In this document: piece after piece, positions 47,168 through 58,434 of the stretch
How the letters are laid out: each line of letters starts with the position of its first letter
Position numbering within the stretch: the first letter of the stretch is position 1
DNA from: Oryza sativa Japonica Group
Taxonomy: Eukaryota; Streptophyta; Magnoliopsida; Poales; Poaceae
Assembly: GCF_034140825.1 (NCBI RefSeq)
Contig: NC_089037.1
Coordinates: 2,019,501 to 2,083,500, forward strand
Length of the DNA: 64,000 bases
Direction of reading: 5' to 3'
The notes under the pieces: generated by a model
What the model saw: only the letters and a program-made list of their open reading frames with translations
What the model was told of the DNA's origin: nothing
Database searches by the model: none
Translations under genes and position numbers: made by a program

Positions 47168-48532
47168 AGGAGCTATACTGCAAAGAACATGAACATCTAC
47201 AGTAACACAGATGGAGGTGAAAGCAGCTGCCGTTATCAACTGTACTGTACTCCTTCTGTGTTGCTCTTATGAAACTGTTTAGACCCCACCTGGTAATTAG
47301 TGTACTGATAGCGAGGTATAAGATTAGATTATTCCTTAGCAACGCAATCTTTTTTTTCTTTTCTTTTTCTTTTTCCTTCTTTATTCTTATCCTTTCTCTT
47401 ACCCACGAGAGAACAGGTGGTTGTAAATTGCCCAGAACACCTTTTTCGTAATAGTCCATCATATCCCCTTTTTTCGTGTTGATAATGAAGGCATTGCTAA
47501 AAGTTTTAATGTTGGGTACTTGGTGCTTGACTTCACTTGTTATTGCTAAGATCAAAATTATAAAATGATCTGTTCCAGGTTGCTCTCACAACCTGGTACA
47601 ACTGAACAGCAACTGCGGTTTAAATATCTGTGACTTGACCACTGGGTTGTTGGCCAGGTTCTGATTTGATCTATTTATCGGAGACAGCTATCAGCATCAT
47701 TTTACTGACATGAAAGATGAAATGGACATTAGCAGAAAGATTTGTGAGCTTGAAGGCTCTCTCTGCTGGAGGTCGGCACACCAGTAATAAGAGATGGAGA
47801 GCATTGCTCAATTGGGGTTAGGAAAAACAGTGGCACACAAGCTTCGTTTTTAAGAAACTCAAATTACCTGACCAAACTTCTTCAATTGGTAATAGCACAA
47901 AAAAACTGCAACAAACAGTGTAGAATATATACATGATATCTAGAATGTTGCCAAACCATTCATAAGGTTTGTGTTGGTGGTAAGGAAACTAGAGTTCTAC
48001 AACAAATAATCCAACCCCTGTAAGCATCCACATTCAGATGTCATCAGTGACTAGATGCAAAGCAATCCAAATACTGGCATGTGGCATCTGCCAATTTCAC
48101 CACGAATATTGGGCCATCCTTGGATGACAGAAATTCTGATAAACTAAAGAATACATTTTGCAGGTTCAACCTACTGAAAGAACTGCAGCTGCATACGAAG
48201 TTTGATGCCAAGGTTGGTCAGATTGCAAGATCTTCAATCAGCACAGTGGCCCCCCTTCACCACTTGTAAGGATCAATAGTCCACTTTGCTGTCAAACAGT
48301 GAAACTCACAACCCACACGCTCCACAATCAATTTCAGTAAGGAAGAGCAAGATTTGGACTGAAAAGAGACTAGATACAAGTTATCTTTAAAGTATAAAGG
48401 ATAGTGACGTCGATGTATTGTTTGCTATACACAGCTGCTGGCATCTTCAGGAGAAAGATGCATTTTCGTGACTTTTTCGGAGCTAGCTCATCTCGGTTAA
48501 TTACAGGCCAGGCTGACAACTTGTTTTTAATC
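47168..48532. other. Convergent spacer between PP2C and CPP1-like genes
   Basis: Contains the PP2C 3' UTR (pyrimidine-rich stretch about 47348-47400) and probably the CPP1-like 3' UTR. No further gene or MITE recognised. Confidence 0.45.
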
Positions 48533-51500
48533 CTATCTAACAAACAGCGAGACCAACAATTGGGAGAACAGAATAAATTCACTGACAACAACAGCAGGGG
48601 AGTGAACGCCTAGAAAGGGCACAACATCAACCTGTAGCCAATTCTCCACAGCAGATCCGACTGTCGCACCGACCGCAAGACCCCCAACAGTAATCAATGC
48701 CGCTTTACCTGCACGAAGGACCACAAAAACGCTTATGCCATTCTGAATCGAAGCAGGAAGGTTGGCACAAGAAGAGAAGTAATCAGGGTACTGGACCAGA
48801 TTTCCTCCCACAGGTAAGCAATGCCATAAGAAGCACAAAAGTGGCTAAGAAGTTTGTATATTTATGTAAGCCAGATATCCCCCCCCCCCCCCCCCGACGT
48901 GCAATTCGATGTGAACAAGCAATTCAAGACCAAAGGTAGTACAGAGATCAAACAGCTGCAAGATCAGGTCAATTTAACTGCAAGACTATGCCCTACAATG
49001 GTAAGGATGGATGGTGGATATCTAAGCATGCTCATTTGACATGTTTAAAAGCCTACAACTGCGTGCAATTGAGGATCTATAGGCACATTCATCTTTGGAA
49101 CAATTCCGTCTTGACTTAGTATTTTTCACTCAAAAGGGTGCCAACACAACTAGAGTTAAATCCCATACATTTGTTACTACAGTAACTGAAGAAATGAGTT
49201 TGTACTTTCACCAGAGTACAGGCTGTGTTTAGTTCCTGAAAAAAGTTGGAAGTTTGGAAAAAAAAGTTGGAAGTTTATGTGTGTAGGAAAGTTTTGGATA
49301 TGATGTGATGTGATGGAAAGTTGGAAGTTTGGGGTAGTTGAGGGTGAACTAAACACGGCCTATGTATCTCTCTGAAGTCTGAACCAATATCTACGTTGAC
49401 CTGAAGACCAAAATTGGTCCACATATTCAATATAATGTGAAGAAATAATAATTCAAGACAGTTGTCAACTTGTCAGGCAAAATGAAGATGCAGCATATAA
49501 GCATATTTGACATGGCTTCTCATGTGTTTATTGGGAACTCCTGTAACCTAGCTAATATATACTGAATTTACTATCTTTCAATTATGAGAACGATGCAATC
49601 TACCATTTTGGCTGCACAACAAGAGGCAAGTGATCTCTGCTTAATCATCGTTAATGCCAACAAGAATTAAAATGGCACAGGACCAAGGGCCAATCTTAGC
49701 ACATGATTAGTGAAACCTCTTATCTCTATTTATCTGCCTTAAAAAATATCTCCAGTGAACTACACCTTACATTCCATGCATCTTGTTTTACCCATTAAAG
49801 CAACCAAGCAAACAATCAAATACATACAAAGCAATATTTCTTAAGAAACTATCATATCATGGCAAGAATTCAAGATTGCTCAAAGAAAGCTAAATAGAGC
49901 CTACAAATATGATAAGAATAGTGTTGCTTTATTTTTAAAATTTTAAACAACCATTGCTCGGGCATGAACAGAGCTAGCTTTACCAAAACGTTTAATGATA
50001 CGATTGACATGATACAGGAGACTTCGTAACCTCAAAACTAGTTTAGATTAGTGCCTCTATGCTTTTCTCGCATAAACTGACCAGGATTTAAAGCAGTGCT
50101 GCACAGAAATTGACAACATGCTCAAATGTATTGAACATAAATTGTCAGATAATATAAGTATTGGGAAACAAAAGAAGGTGTCGGAATAATTTACCTAAGT
50201 TCATATTTTTCTTTGTCAGGAAATACAATGAAGCACCAAATCCTGTTGCTAAGATAAATCCAGGCACATCAGGGCTAGTGTATGTTGATGGTAAAGATGT
50301 AGCGCTTCCACTAGCATAAGTGAAAACCATCAGTGCACCATAAACGCATGATTGGATACCCAAGCTGCTCGAAGATGGAGCCTCAAATGTCACGGGTGCG
50401 TTCTTCATGGTTGCTTGCATCCACTGTGGTACTGTGCCTGAACCTGCACTTTTTACAGGTTTGACGTCAGCATAGCGGATGCTGTTATCAACAACCTTGC
50501 CAGCCCTTCGCTGTGATAAGCTCTGCATAAGCAGCATGTCATAGGCAGCCTCAACCTGAAATGAAACAAAGAAATGAAGTCAAACATGGCATAGAAAATG
50601 TAGTCAATATCAGGTGTTTGATCACGTGTTAGAGCAACCATAAGACTATAATAGATGCTGCCAACAATTTAGCGGCTTCTCTTTCTTTATAAGTTACTGC
50701 CCTGCCTGTGAAAATTTCTTGAAACAGACGTTCAGGCAATGCACAGGGACATGAGTAACAGCCACAAGCAAAGGTACTTGTCAAGAGCATGACTTGCACA
50801 AAAAAACAAGAAATGGTTGCAACTAGTTCAATGGAAGAAGAAAGGCTAGGAACATCGCAAATTCATATTAAGATGAGTAAATATAAGATACGTAAACAAG
50901 TTGAGCAGTTGGAACTTAACTGAAGAAACAAAAGTAAGAAGTGTACACTCCTCTCTTTCCTATGAAGCAACTTACTAGTCCAAGAATGGCAGTATACTTG
51001 TATACATATGGTAGCCATCACCATGGATAGAAAACAAACACTTGCGTACTGCATATCCAAGCTATATATTATTTTAACAACTCCCAAGTCGTGTCGAAAC
51101 TAGGATCAACCAATCATCAGCAAACTGTTCCAATTAAGGATCATGCTAAAGTCTCCACTTTATTCACTATATTAAATAAGTAATTACCCCCAAAAGATCG
51201 CTTTGGGGCTTGAAGGCAAGACGTATCACACCAATTCACACCGTTTCTTGCATTATCGGATGATTAAGGCCGCTTCTCATGGCAAGTTAGCAACTCAATT
51301 GGAGAGACACCAAGGATACAGCACAAATCTCCCTTTGCTTGGGTCCAAGCAAAGGCGAACGCGAACACGAACGAACAGATGGAAGGAGTGAGAGAGGGGG
51401 GAAAGAAGATTCACCCGACCTGCGCGACGGCGTCCTGGTCGTCCTTGCAGGATGCGAGGACGGCGTTCTTGGCGCGCATGATGTCGTCGAAGGATGCGCC

Positions 51501-51728
51501 CTCGGCGACGCCCAGCAGCTTCAGCGCGCCCTCCAGCGTCATCTCGAACGGCGCGGGCGACGAGTCGTCCGCCCTGGACGCCGCCAGGCCCAGGCGCCGC
51601 CGCGGCGCGGGACCCCGCCGCGACCGCGGGACGGCGCAGCAGCACCGCCGCGCCACCGTGGCGGGGTACCTGCCGCCGCAGCCCCCGCCCCCGCCGCCGC
51701 TCAGGGAGAGCGCCGTGGCCGTGGCCAT
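48533..51728 (-). CDS. CPP1-like (DUF3353) chloroplast J-like membrane protein
   Basis: Exons 51728-51420, 50555-50195 and 48708-48533 with GT-AG introns give 281 residues. An Arg/Ser/Gly-rich transit peptide (about 1-50) precedes a J-like domain (about 60-120: TLEGALKLLGVAEGASFDDIMRAK...) without the HPD motif, then about four hydrophobic segments in the C-terminal half. This is the architecture of CHAPERONE-LIKE PROTEIN OF POR1 (CDF1 in Arabidopsis), a plastid membrane protein that stabilises protochlorophyllide oxidoreductase. Because it has paralogues I call it CPP1-like. The second intron (about 1.5 kb) holds a MITE and a G17 run in the transcript. The gene is divergent from OSCA4.1. Confidence 0.87.
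48879..48895. repeat. Homopolymer C17 (G17 in transcript) in CPP1-like intron 2
   Basis: Seventeen C on the plus strand, about 170 bases upstream of the last exon in transcript order. Confidence 0.85.
49221..49360. mobile_element. Tourist-like MITE in CPP1-like intron 2
   Basis: 140 bases, ends GGCTGTGTTTAGTTCC / GAACTAAACACGGCC. A three-base target duplication is not clear. Same family as the copies at 7070, 41919, 42334, 56814 and 57393. Confidence 0.7.
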
Positions 51729-53671
51729 CGTCTTCGTGGCTCGTGTGTGCGCGACTGCTGCTGCTGCGGCTGTGTGCGTCGGCTTCTGGTGCTCGCGGAC
51801 GCTGGCGTTAAGATTTTTTTAAGGGTGATTTGGCCGGTTTCCGGACACAATTTTGGGGGCTTTTTTTTTTTGGAGGCTGCCATTTTGTTTTGGATAAAGA
51901 TTCTAGTAAAATGGTTTTAAACTTTTTTTATCTAATGGACATGGGTGAGATCATTCTCATTTCTGACTTGGACAAAAATGGATAAGTTGGGACCTCCTTT
52001 TTAACTCCACTACTCAACATTGACATTTGGTAATTATCCCTTTTGTCAAAGTGCACAATAACCTTTTGAGATGGTTGGACAAGTGAGGCTATGGACTAAG
52101 TAGTTGGAGGGAAAAAGATTTTCTAACATATTATTCTCTAACGTGGATTGTTGATATAATAGCCTATGAGCTGTTGGGTTCACATGTCAGTTACTCAGAG
52201 TAAAAGGAGTAAATGATTTGTTTTCATGGTAGAAGTTATAGAATGGGTCATCATAGCACATGGTGTATTTCTGCTGTTGTTTTTCGTGTGTTGCTTATTT
52301 AATCTTTTATTAATGTGTGTTGTTAAGGTTTACTTAGATGACTTGGTCTGTTACTATCCAAAGAATTCATTAGTGTAATACTGTTGGAATTTAGAATCCT
52401 ATGGTCCCAAGACATATGTACTTCAGTATTCTTCTTGAAAAAGTCTGAACACTATTTTAAGTGACTATCCTTATCCAAATGATCTGTCAAGCTCCTAAAA
52501 AAGAGATCGTGTCCTCTAGAAACAAAAGCATTTGCATGGAGGAACAACAAAAAGTTGGCTTAGATAGGTATACTCATCTATAACGTACACCACAGATTAG
52601 ATAAAAGAATCAGATTCCATCATCGATGCTTTTGAGTTTTGAACCTCCAGTATATATAAAAAGAACAAGAAGCATCGTCAACAAACCTCTCCCACTAACT
52701 AATGTTTAAGCATTAATAGGACTAAGATTTATGAAATTATTATTATCCTCCGTCTATTTAGCTTGTAATATAGTGTTGATCATCTAGGGGCGTGCGTGCA
52801 GATCTTGACCTATCATGGGCTTGAAATTTTGTAATCGACAACTTTGACTTTACTATTTGAAGTGTAATCACCAATTACTCTTAAAAGGTTAGATTAAAGT
52901 GAACATTTATGACATGATACACCTGAATGTCATGACATTTTATTGTTCGCTAACATTTTGAAAAAAGAGAGAGAAGACGAATGGTCTATGCTTAAAAGTG
53001 AACTGTATCTGTTTTCAGTTAATTAAAAACATGGGAGTAATTTATTTCATTGTCCCATAAATTTGGAGCTATTTGCATAGTAAGATATACTATATCGATC
53101 TTAATATATAATGAATTTAAGGGTTGGACACAATCTATTATGATATGACGATTAATTAAGAAGAGAATGTAACGATTGATTAAGAAGAGAATGCAAGTGA
53201 AGAAATTATTATATTTTACGATAAATTTAAAAGGCTAAAAATTATTATGACAAAACCTATGGCTTCTCACCCTACCCCCAACACGCAAAGGATCACTAAA
53301 GAAAGCAATCAAAAAGTCCGTGGACCGATGCGCTGATCATACGATTCCAAATCACCTTGCAAACAAAGTTTTTGCGCCTAAACTTCAAGTTACTTTCCTC
53401 TTAATAATTACTTTCCCCACTTTCTTCCCGGAAAAACCGAAGTATCCACCGAGAAAAAGACGAGGCGTGTCCCCACCTTCCAGCGTCAGATCCCGACGCT
53501 GGTGTGCGGCAGCGCGCACCGCGACACGTCACGTCTCGCCCCCGACCTCGCGTGATCTAGCCCCACCCCCACCCCGCCACGCCACGCCACGAACCGCGGT
53601 GAACCGGGGCATCTCGTCGGCATATTTCGCGGCCCGAACCTAGGGTTTCGTCACGTCCCCGTCCCCCGGCG
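51729..53671. promoter_or_regulatory. Divergent interval between CPP1-like and OSCA4.1 genes
   Basis: About 1.9 kb, AT-rich in the middle, GC-rich near both starts. A 25-base tandem repeat (GATTAATTAAGAAGAGAATG-type) occurs at about 53148-53196. No gene seen between. Promoters of both genes should lie here; no TATA box is convincing. Confidence 0.5.
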
Positions 53672-56050
53672 ATGGGGCCGACCGCGCCGCCGCCGGACGC
53701 CGGCGGCGGGGAGCCGGAGGCGTGGTACGGCAGCATCCAGTACCTGGTCAACATCTCCGCGGTGGGGGCCGCCTCCTGCGTGCTCCTCTTCCTCCTCGTC
53801 AAGCTCCGCTTCGACCACCGCCGCATCCCGGGGCCCTCCGCGCTCGCCGCCAAGCTCCTCGCCGTCTACCACGCCACCGCGCCGCAGATCGCGCTCCACT
53901 GCGGGGCCGACGCCGCCCAGTTCCTCCTCTTCGAGCGCGCCTCCTTCCTCGTGCTCGCCGCCGTGGCCGCCGCCGCCGTCGCCGCCGCCCTCCCGCTCAA
54001 CCTCCTCGCCGGGGACGCCGCCATCGCCGACCAGTTCGCCGCCACCACCATCTCCCACATCCCCAAGTCATCCCCGCTCCTCTGGCTCCATCTCCTCCTC
54101 ACCGCCGCCGTCGTCGCCATCGCCCATCTCGGCATCTCCCGCATGGAGGACGCCCTTCGCATCACCCGCTTCCGCGACGGCAACGGCAACCCCAGCGACC
54201 CCAACTCCAGCTCGGTTGCCGTCTTCACCATCATGATCCAGGGCATTCCCAAGACGCTCGCCGCAGACAAGACCCCGCTCAAGGATTACTTTGAGCACAA
54301 GTACCCTGGAAAGGTGTACCGGGTCATCGTGCCCTTCGATCTCTGCACGCTGGAGTATCTAGCTGAGGAGTGGGGGAAGGTGCGGAACAGGATTTCTTGG
54401 CTGGAGGCAAGGATGGATGCCCGCAACCTATTTGATGAATTTGCTCAGGGTGGAAGACATTCAGAAGAGCATTGGATTGTGAGGAGATGCAAAGAGCTGT
54501 GGGTGATGACAGCAGAGAGGTTCGGGTTTACTGACGAGGAAATGCTAAGGAGGTTGCAGACAAAGAAACTTGTCCTCGGTAGCAGGTTATCGGATTATAA
54601 GGATGGGCGTGCTCCCGGTGCTGGCATAGCCTTTGTGGTTTTTAAGGACGTGTATACAGCAAACAAGGCTGTGAGAGATTTCCGGATGGAAAGGAAGAAG
54701 ACACCAATAGGGAGGTTCTTCCCGGTGATGGAGCTCCAGCTTGAGAGAAGCCGTTGGACTGTGGAAAGGGCACCACCGGCATCAGATATCTACTGGAACC
54801 ATCTAGGGCTGAGCAAGACCTCACTAGGATTGCGGCGTATTGCAGTCAACACCTGCCTCATTCTGATGCTCTTGTTCTTCAGTTCACCATTGGCAATAAT
54901 TAGTGGGATGCAAAGTGCAGCGCGGATCATCAATGTGGAGGCTATGGATAACGCCAAATCATGGCTTGTCTGGCTCCAAAGCTCTAGCTGGTTCTGGACC
55001 ATTATCTTTCAGTTTCTTCCCAACGTCCTCATTTTTGTGAGCATGTATATTATCATCCCATCAGTGCTGTCTTACTTCTCCAAGTTTGAGTGTCATCTGA
55101 CAGTGTCGGGAGAGCAGAGGGCTGCATTGTTGAAGATGGTTTGCTTCTTCCTTGTTAATCTCATTCTACTGCGTGCGCTGGTGGAATCATCGCTTGAAAG
55201 TTGGATACTCAGTATGGGCCGGTGCTACCTAGACAGTGTTGATTGCAAGCAGATTGAACAATACTTAAGCCCCTCTTTTTTGTCAAGATCTTCACTCTCC
55301 TCCCTGGCATTCTTGATCACATGCACCTTTCTAGGAATATCCTTTGATCTGTTGGCTCCAATCCCTTGGATAAAGCATGTAATGAAGAAATTTAGAAAGA
55401 ATGATATGGTCCAGTTGGTCCCTGAAGAAAATGAGGACTACCAACTGATGCATGATGGCGAAGAAACAAATAATTTGAGAGCGCCTCTAATGTCTGAGAG
55501 AGAAGACAGTGGCATTCTGAATGGTATTGAGGAGCATGATCTTTCATTGTACCCGATAAACAGGAGCTTCCATATGCCAAAGCAGACATTTGACTTTGCA
55601 CAATACTATGCATTTGACATTACAATATTCGCGCTCACAATGATCTACTCACTGTTTGCTCCTCTGACAGTTCCTGTCGGCGCAGTATACTTTGGCTACC
55701 GATACCTTGTGGACAAGTACAATTTCCTGTTTATCTACAGAGTTAGAGGGTTTCCTGCAGGCAATGATGGGAAGCTGATGGACATGGTGATCTGCATCAT
55801 GCAATTCTGCGTTATTTTCTTCCTTGTTGCAATGTTACTATTCTTTGCAGTCCAAGGTGATCCTATGAAGCTACAGGCAATATGTACTCTTAGTTTGTTA
55901 GTCTTTTATAAATTGCTGCCCTCTAGAAGTGATCGCTTCCAGCCATCCTTGTTGGAAGGGATGCAGACAGTTAATAGCTTTGTAGATGGTCCAACAGATT
56001 ATGAAGTTTTTTCACAACCTGACCTGGATTGGAGCCTGTATCAATCCTGA
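53672..56050 (+). CDS. OSCA4.1: OSCA/CSC1-type mechanosensitive cation channel, clade 4
   Basis: Intronless coding region for 792 residues. It has the OSCA/TMEM63 layout: early TM segments (about 22-44, 88-112, 135-155), a long cytosolic domain with RNA-recognition-like fold (about 180-360, including [17 protein letters not shown]), then the DUF221 (RSN1_7TM) pore region (about 385-750) with the [10 protein letters not shown] and [16 protein letters not shown] helices. Line by line it parallels Arabidopsis At4g35870 (OSCA4.1, GFS10), for instance [39 protein letters not shown] and [16 protein letters not shown]. Family members are hyperosmolality- or stretch-gated Ca2+-permeable channels; the Arabidopsis orthologue was also linked to vacuolar sorting. 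The absence of introns fits clade 4, whereas clade 1 OSCAs have many. The ATG at 53672 follows a GC-rich leader. Confidence 0.93.
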   Translation: MGPTAPPPDAGGGEPEAWYGSIQYLVNISAVGAASCVLLFLLVKLRFDHRRIPGPSALAAKLLAVYHATAPQIALHCGADAAQFLLFERASFLVLAAVAAAAVAAALPLNLLAGDAAIADQFAATTISHIPKSSPLLWLHLLLTAAVVAIAHLGISRMEDALRITRFRDGNGNPSDPNSSSVAVFTIMIQGIPKTLAADKTPLKDYFEHKYPGKVYRVIVPFDLCTLEYLAEEWGKVRNRISWLEARMDARNLFDEFAQGGRHSEEHWIVRRCKELWVMTAERFGFTDEEMLRRLQTKKLVLGSRLSDYKDGRAPGAGIAFVVFKDVYTANKAVRDFRMERKKTPIGRFFPVMELQLERSRWTVERAPPASDIYWNHLGLSKTSLGLRRIAVNTCLILMLLFFSSPLAIISGMQSAARIINVEAMDNAKSWLVWLQSSSWFWTIIFQFLPNVLIFVSMYIIIPSVLSYFSKFECHLTVSGEQRAALLKMVCFFLVNLILLRALVESSLESWILSMGRCYLDSVDCKQIEQYLSPSFLSRSSLSSLAFLITCTFLGISFDLLAPIPWIKHVMKKFRKNDMVQLVPEENEDYQLMHDGEETNNLRAPLMSEREDSGILNGIEEHDLSLYPINRSFHMPKQTFDFAQYYAFDITIFALTMIYSLFAPLTVPVGAVYFGYRYLVDKYNFLFIYRVRGFPAGNDGKLMDMVICIMQFCVIFFLVAMLLFFAVQGDPMKLQAICTLSLLVFYKLLPSRSDRFQPSLLEGMQTVNSFVDGPTDYEVFSQPDLDWSLYQS

Positions 56051-56813
56051 AGAAAATTTCAAGGTCAATACACACTTGTTTAGTTATTTCTTATCTCTTT
56101 CACCTGAGCTTTTCATTGTACCACTCTTGACCTTTTGTACAGTTACATAGGTAACTCTTTTGGCTTCTAGCTGAATTTGTTTGTTGGAAATGAAAAGCAC
56201 GCACTGTTTAGATCATTAAAGCTGTGTATCTAAAATTCTATGAGAAGAAAATACTTAACATTATCCTACACGAACGGCATTTTCTGTTTGGGCCTTTTGT
56301 GATTGCATCCATCCTTTTGCAAATGCCCCTGTACCAACAAATGTGTCGAGGCATGCCTGATTTATCCTTCTTGTCATTCATGAGTTCAAAATTGCCAGCT
56401 ACTGTCAAACTAGAAGAGAAATATTCATGTGAATGAGAATTGCGAAATGTCATTTGCTGCTGAAAACTACCCTATGTGTCAATGGATCATGTGACAAAGC
56501 AAACTATCCTTTTGATGTATTGGTATATCTTCCCAAACGCTGTCATAGTTGAACAGGTACAACGTAATGATATATCAGAATGCTTTGTTTGTTGATAACC
56601 CAGTTGTACGTTTCTCTCCTTTTTTGGTTCTCATTTATGCTTTGTCACTTCGCTGTTTCTGTACCCAATGTTCTATTGCATAATGATCCTTTCGCATGGC
56701 GTGCATATTTTGTAATCACATTCATGTCTTAAATTTTTCACCCCAAATGCCCTTGAGAGTAAGCAGGCTAATAGTACATGTTTGGTTGCCTGATTCGGCT
56801 GCTTCAAATCTAA
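56051..56813. other. OSCA4.1 3' flank
   Basis: T-rich 3' UTR-like sequence followed by unremarkable DNA. No gene. Confidence 0.45.
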
Positions 56814-56958
56814 TTCCGTGTTTAGATCCAAAGTTTTTCTTCAAACTTCCAACTTTTCCATCACATCAAAACTTTCTTACACACAAACTTCCAACTTTTT
56901 CGTCACATCGTTTCAATTTCAACCAAACTTTCAATTTTAGCGTGAACTAAACACAGCC
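56814..56958. mobile_element. Tourist-like MITE (TTTAGTT-terminus family)
   Basis: 145 bases, ending GTGAACTAAACACAGCC, with TAA on both sides (56811-56813 and 56959-56961). The left terminus has changed in its first two bases (TTCCGTGTTTAG). Confidence 0.7.
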
Positions 56959-57392
56959 TAAGCTGATTATCATTGGATTGTCTGCGAATTTTCTTTCCGC
57001 AAGGCGACTTTGAGACTTTCCTTTCCATATGGTACAGCAAAATGCAGTGTTCAAATGTCCATGTGCATTGCAGATAACCCTTGCACTGTTGTTGACCATC
57101 TGTAAATTGCTTACATTGGTTATGTGAGATATGAAAGGTTGACAGAGCGTTATATTAAACCTGGTCTTCATGCAGCTAGACAAACCTTATTGCATCTTTC
57201 TGTTCTCCTCCTGCTGTACAAATTTTTCTAGTAACTGTATTCAGCAATCAGCGATTCAGCATGACTTCGTTGGTGATGAATTCTGAGAGCGAAACACAAA
57301 CAACTCTGCCAAAAGCTTATGGCAAAGGACGATTTATCTTTTGCTTCACCCGTCTCTACTCTCTACTAGCTGTCCTACAGCTTTCTATGCAG

Positions 57393-57536
57393 GGCCGAGT
57401 TTAGTTCCAAACTTTTTCTTTAAACTTTCAACTTTTCCATCACATCAAAATTTTCCTACACATAAACTTCTAACTTTTCCATTACATCGTTTCAATTTTA
57501 ACCAAACTTCCAATTTTGGCGTGAACTAAACACATC
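57393..57536. mobile_element. Tourist-like MITE (TTTAGTT-terminus family)
   Basis: 144 bases, ends GGCCGAGTTTAGTTCC / GTGAACTAAACACATC; TAA follows on the right but the left repeat is not evident. Same orientation and very similar to the copy 435 bases upstream. Confidence 0.68.
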
Positions 57537-58434
57537 TAAATCTAGAAGACCTATGTTATCGCTACGATTGGTTTAGCTACTGTTGAAAAAATAGTAGTAC
57601 TACCGTTTCCCAAAATTTATTATATTTTGAAACGTAGTAGTAGTAAAATAAATAAGTAACAAAAATAAAAGTTGTATATTTGTATTTTCATGGTTTAAAG
57701 TTTAAACAACAATGCTGCATAATAGACTACAATGAATTTTCCCCTCCAAAATTAACTCTATTCATCCCTAACTAACGTCTCTGTTCGAATCGAATTGGTT
57801 GTGCCATTGATCTGTTAACAGGAGTGCCTAATTTTTTTAGTATTTTTTATTATTTTTGCAACAACGAGTGCCTAATAATAATATCATTACAGTTTCATGT
57901 AGTAATTCTTTTTTTCAGCCGGGCCGTACTCGATTCAGACTGTGGTCAGATACCGGGCTGTACAAGAAGCCCATATCGCCAAACAGCCCACGTTAATTGG
58001 CCTCTGACTTCCCTACGTTCTCCTCTCTCTCTCGGCTTCCACTCCCGTCTCCTCGTCTCCTCGCGTGTTCGCCCGCCGCCCTGCGCCGACCAGCGCAGCC
58101 GCAGCGGCGCCGGCGTCCTGCTGCTTCCGCCCGCATCCTCGCCGGTGAGCACCCGTACGCGGCATCCTTGTCCCCGTCTCCCTCTACCCACGCCTTCTCT
58201 CTTTGTCCCCAACCTTTAGCTTGCCCTCTAGATCTGGATGCTTTTCTTTTCGCCTTTGACCTGAGTCTAAAAGCAATTTTCCGGGGGTTTATTTTCCATA
58301 GATTTCTGCGGGTTCAATGCCCCCACGTTGGGGATTACATCATCCCTTGGTTTCTCTTGTGTTGGGAAGATACCGATAATATGTTTGTGCTTTTCCTTTG
58401 CAGGTAAGAGGCAGAATCACTTCGTTAGGCAAGG
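57537..58434 (+). promoter_or_regulatory. VDAC promoter, leader exon and leader intron
   Basis: A GC-rich leader exon (about 57990-58144) ends CGCCG before GTGAGC, with a leader intron 58145-58403 and the second leader segment from 58404. Upstream, GGGCTG and AGCCCA elements (57954-57990) resemble the site II/TGGGCY motifs of plant mitochondrial and translation genes. No TATA box seen. Confidence 0.55.

Noticed and set aside
51339-51920. 193-codon plus-strand frame across the CPP1-like first exon
   Set aside because: GC-rich antisense shadow of the transit peptide.
57590-57660. Possible short Stowaway remnant (CTACCGTTTCCC...)
   Set aside because: Ends too degenerate and too close together to call an element.
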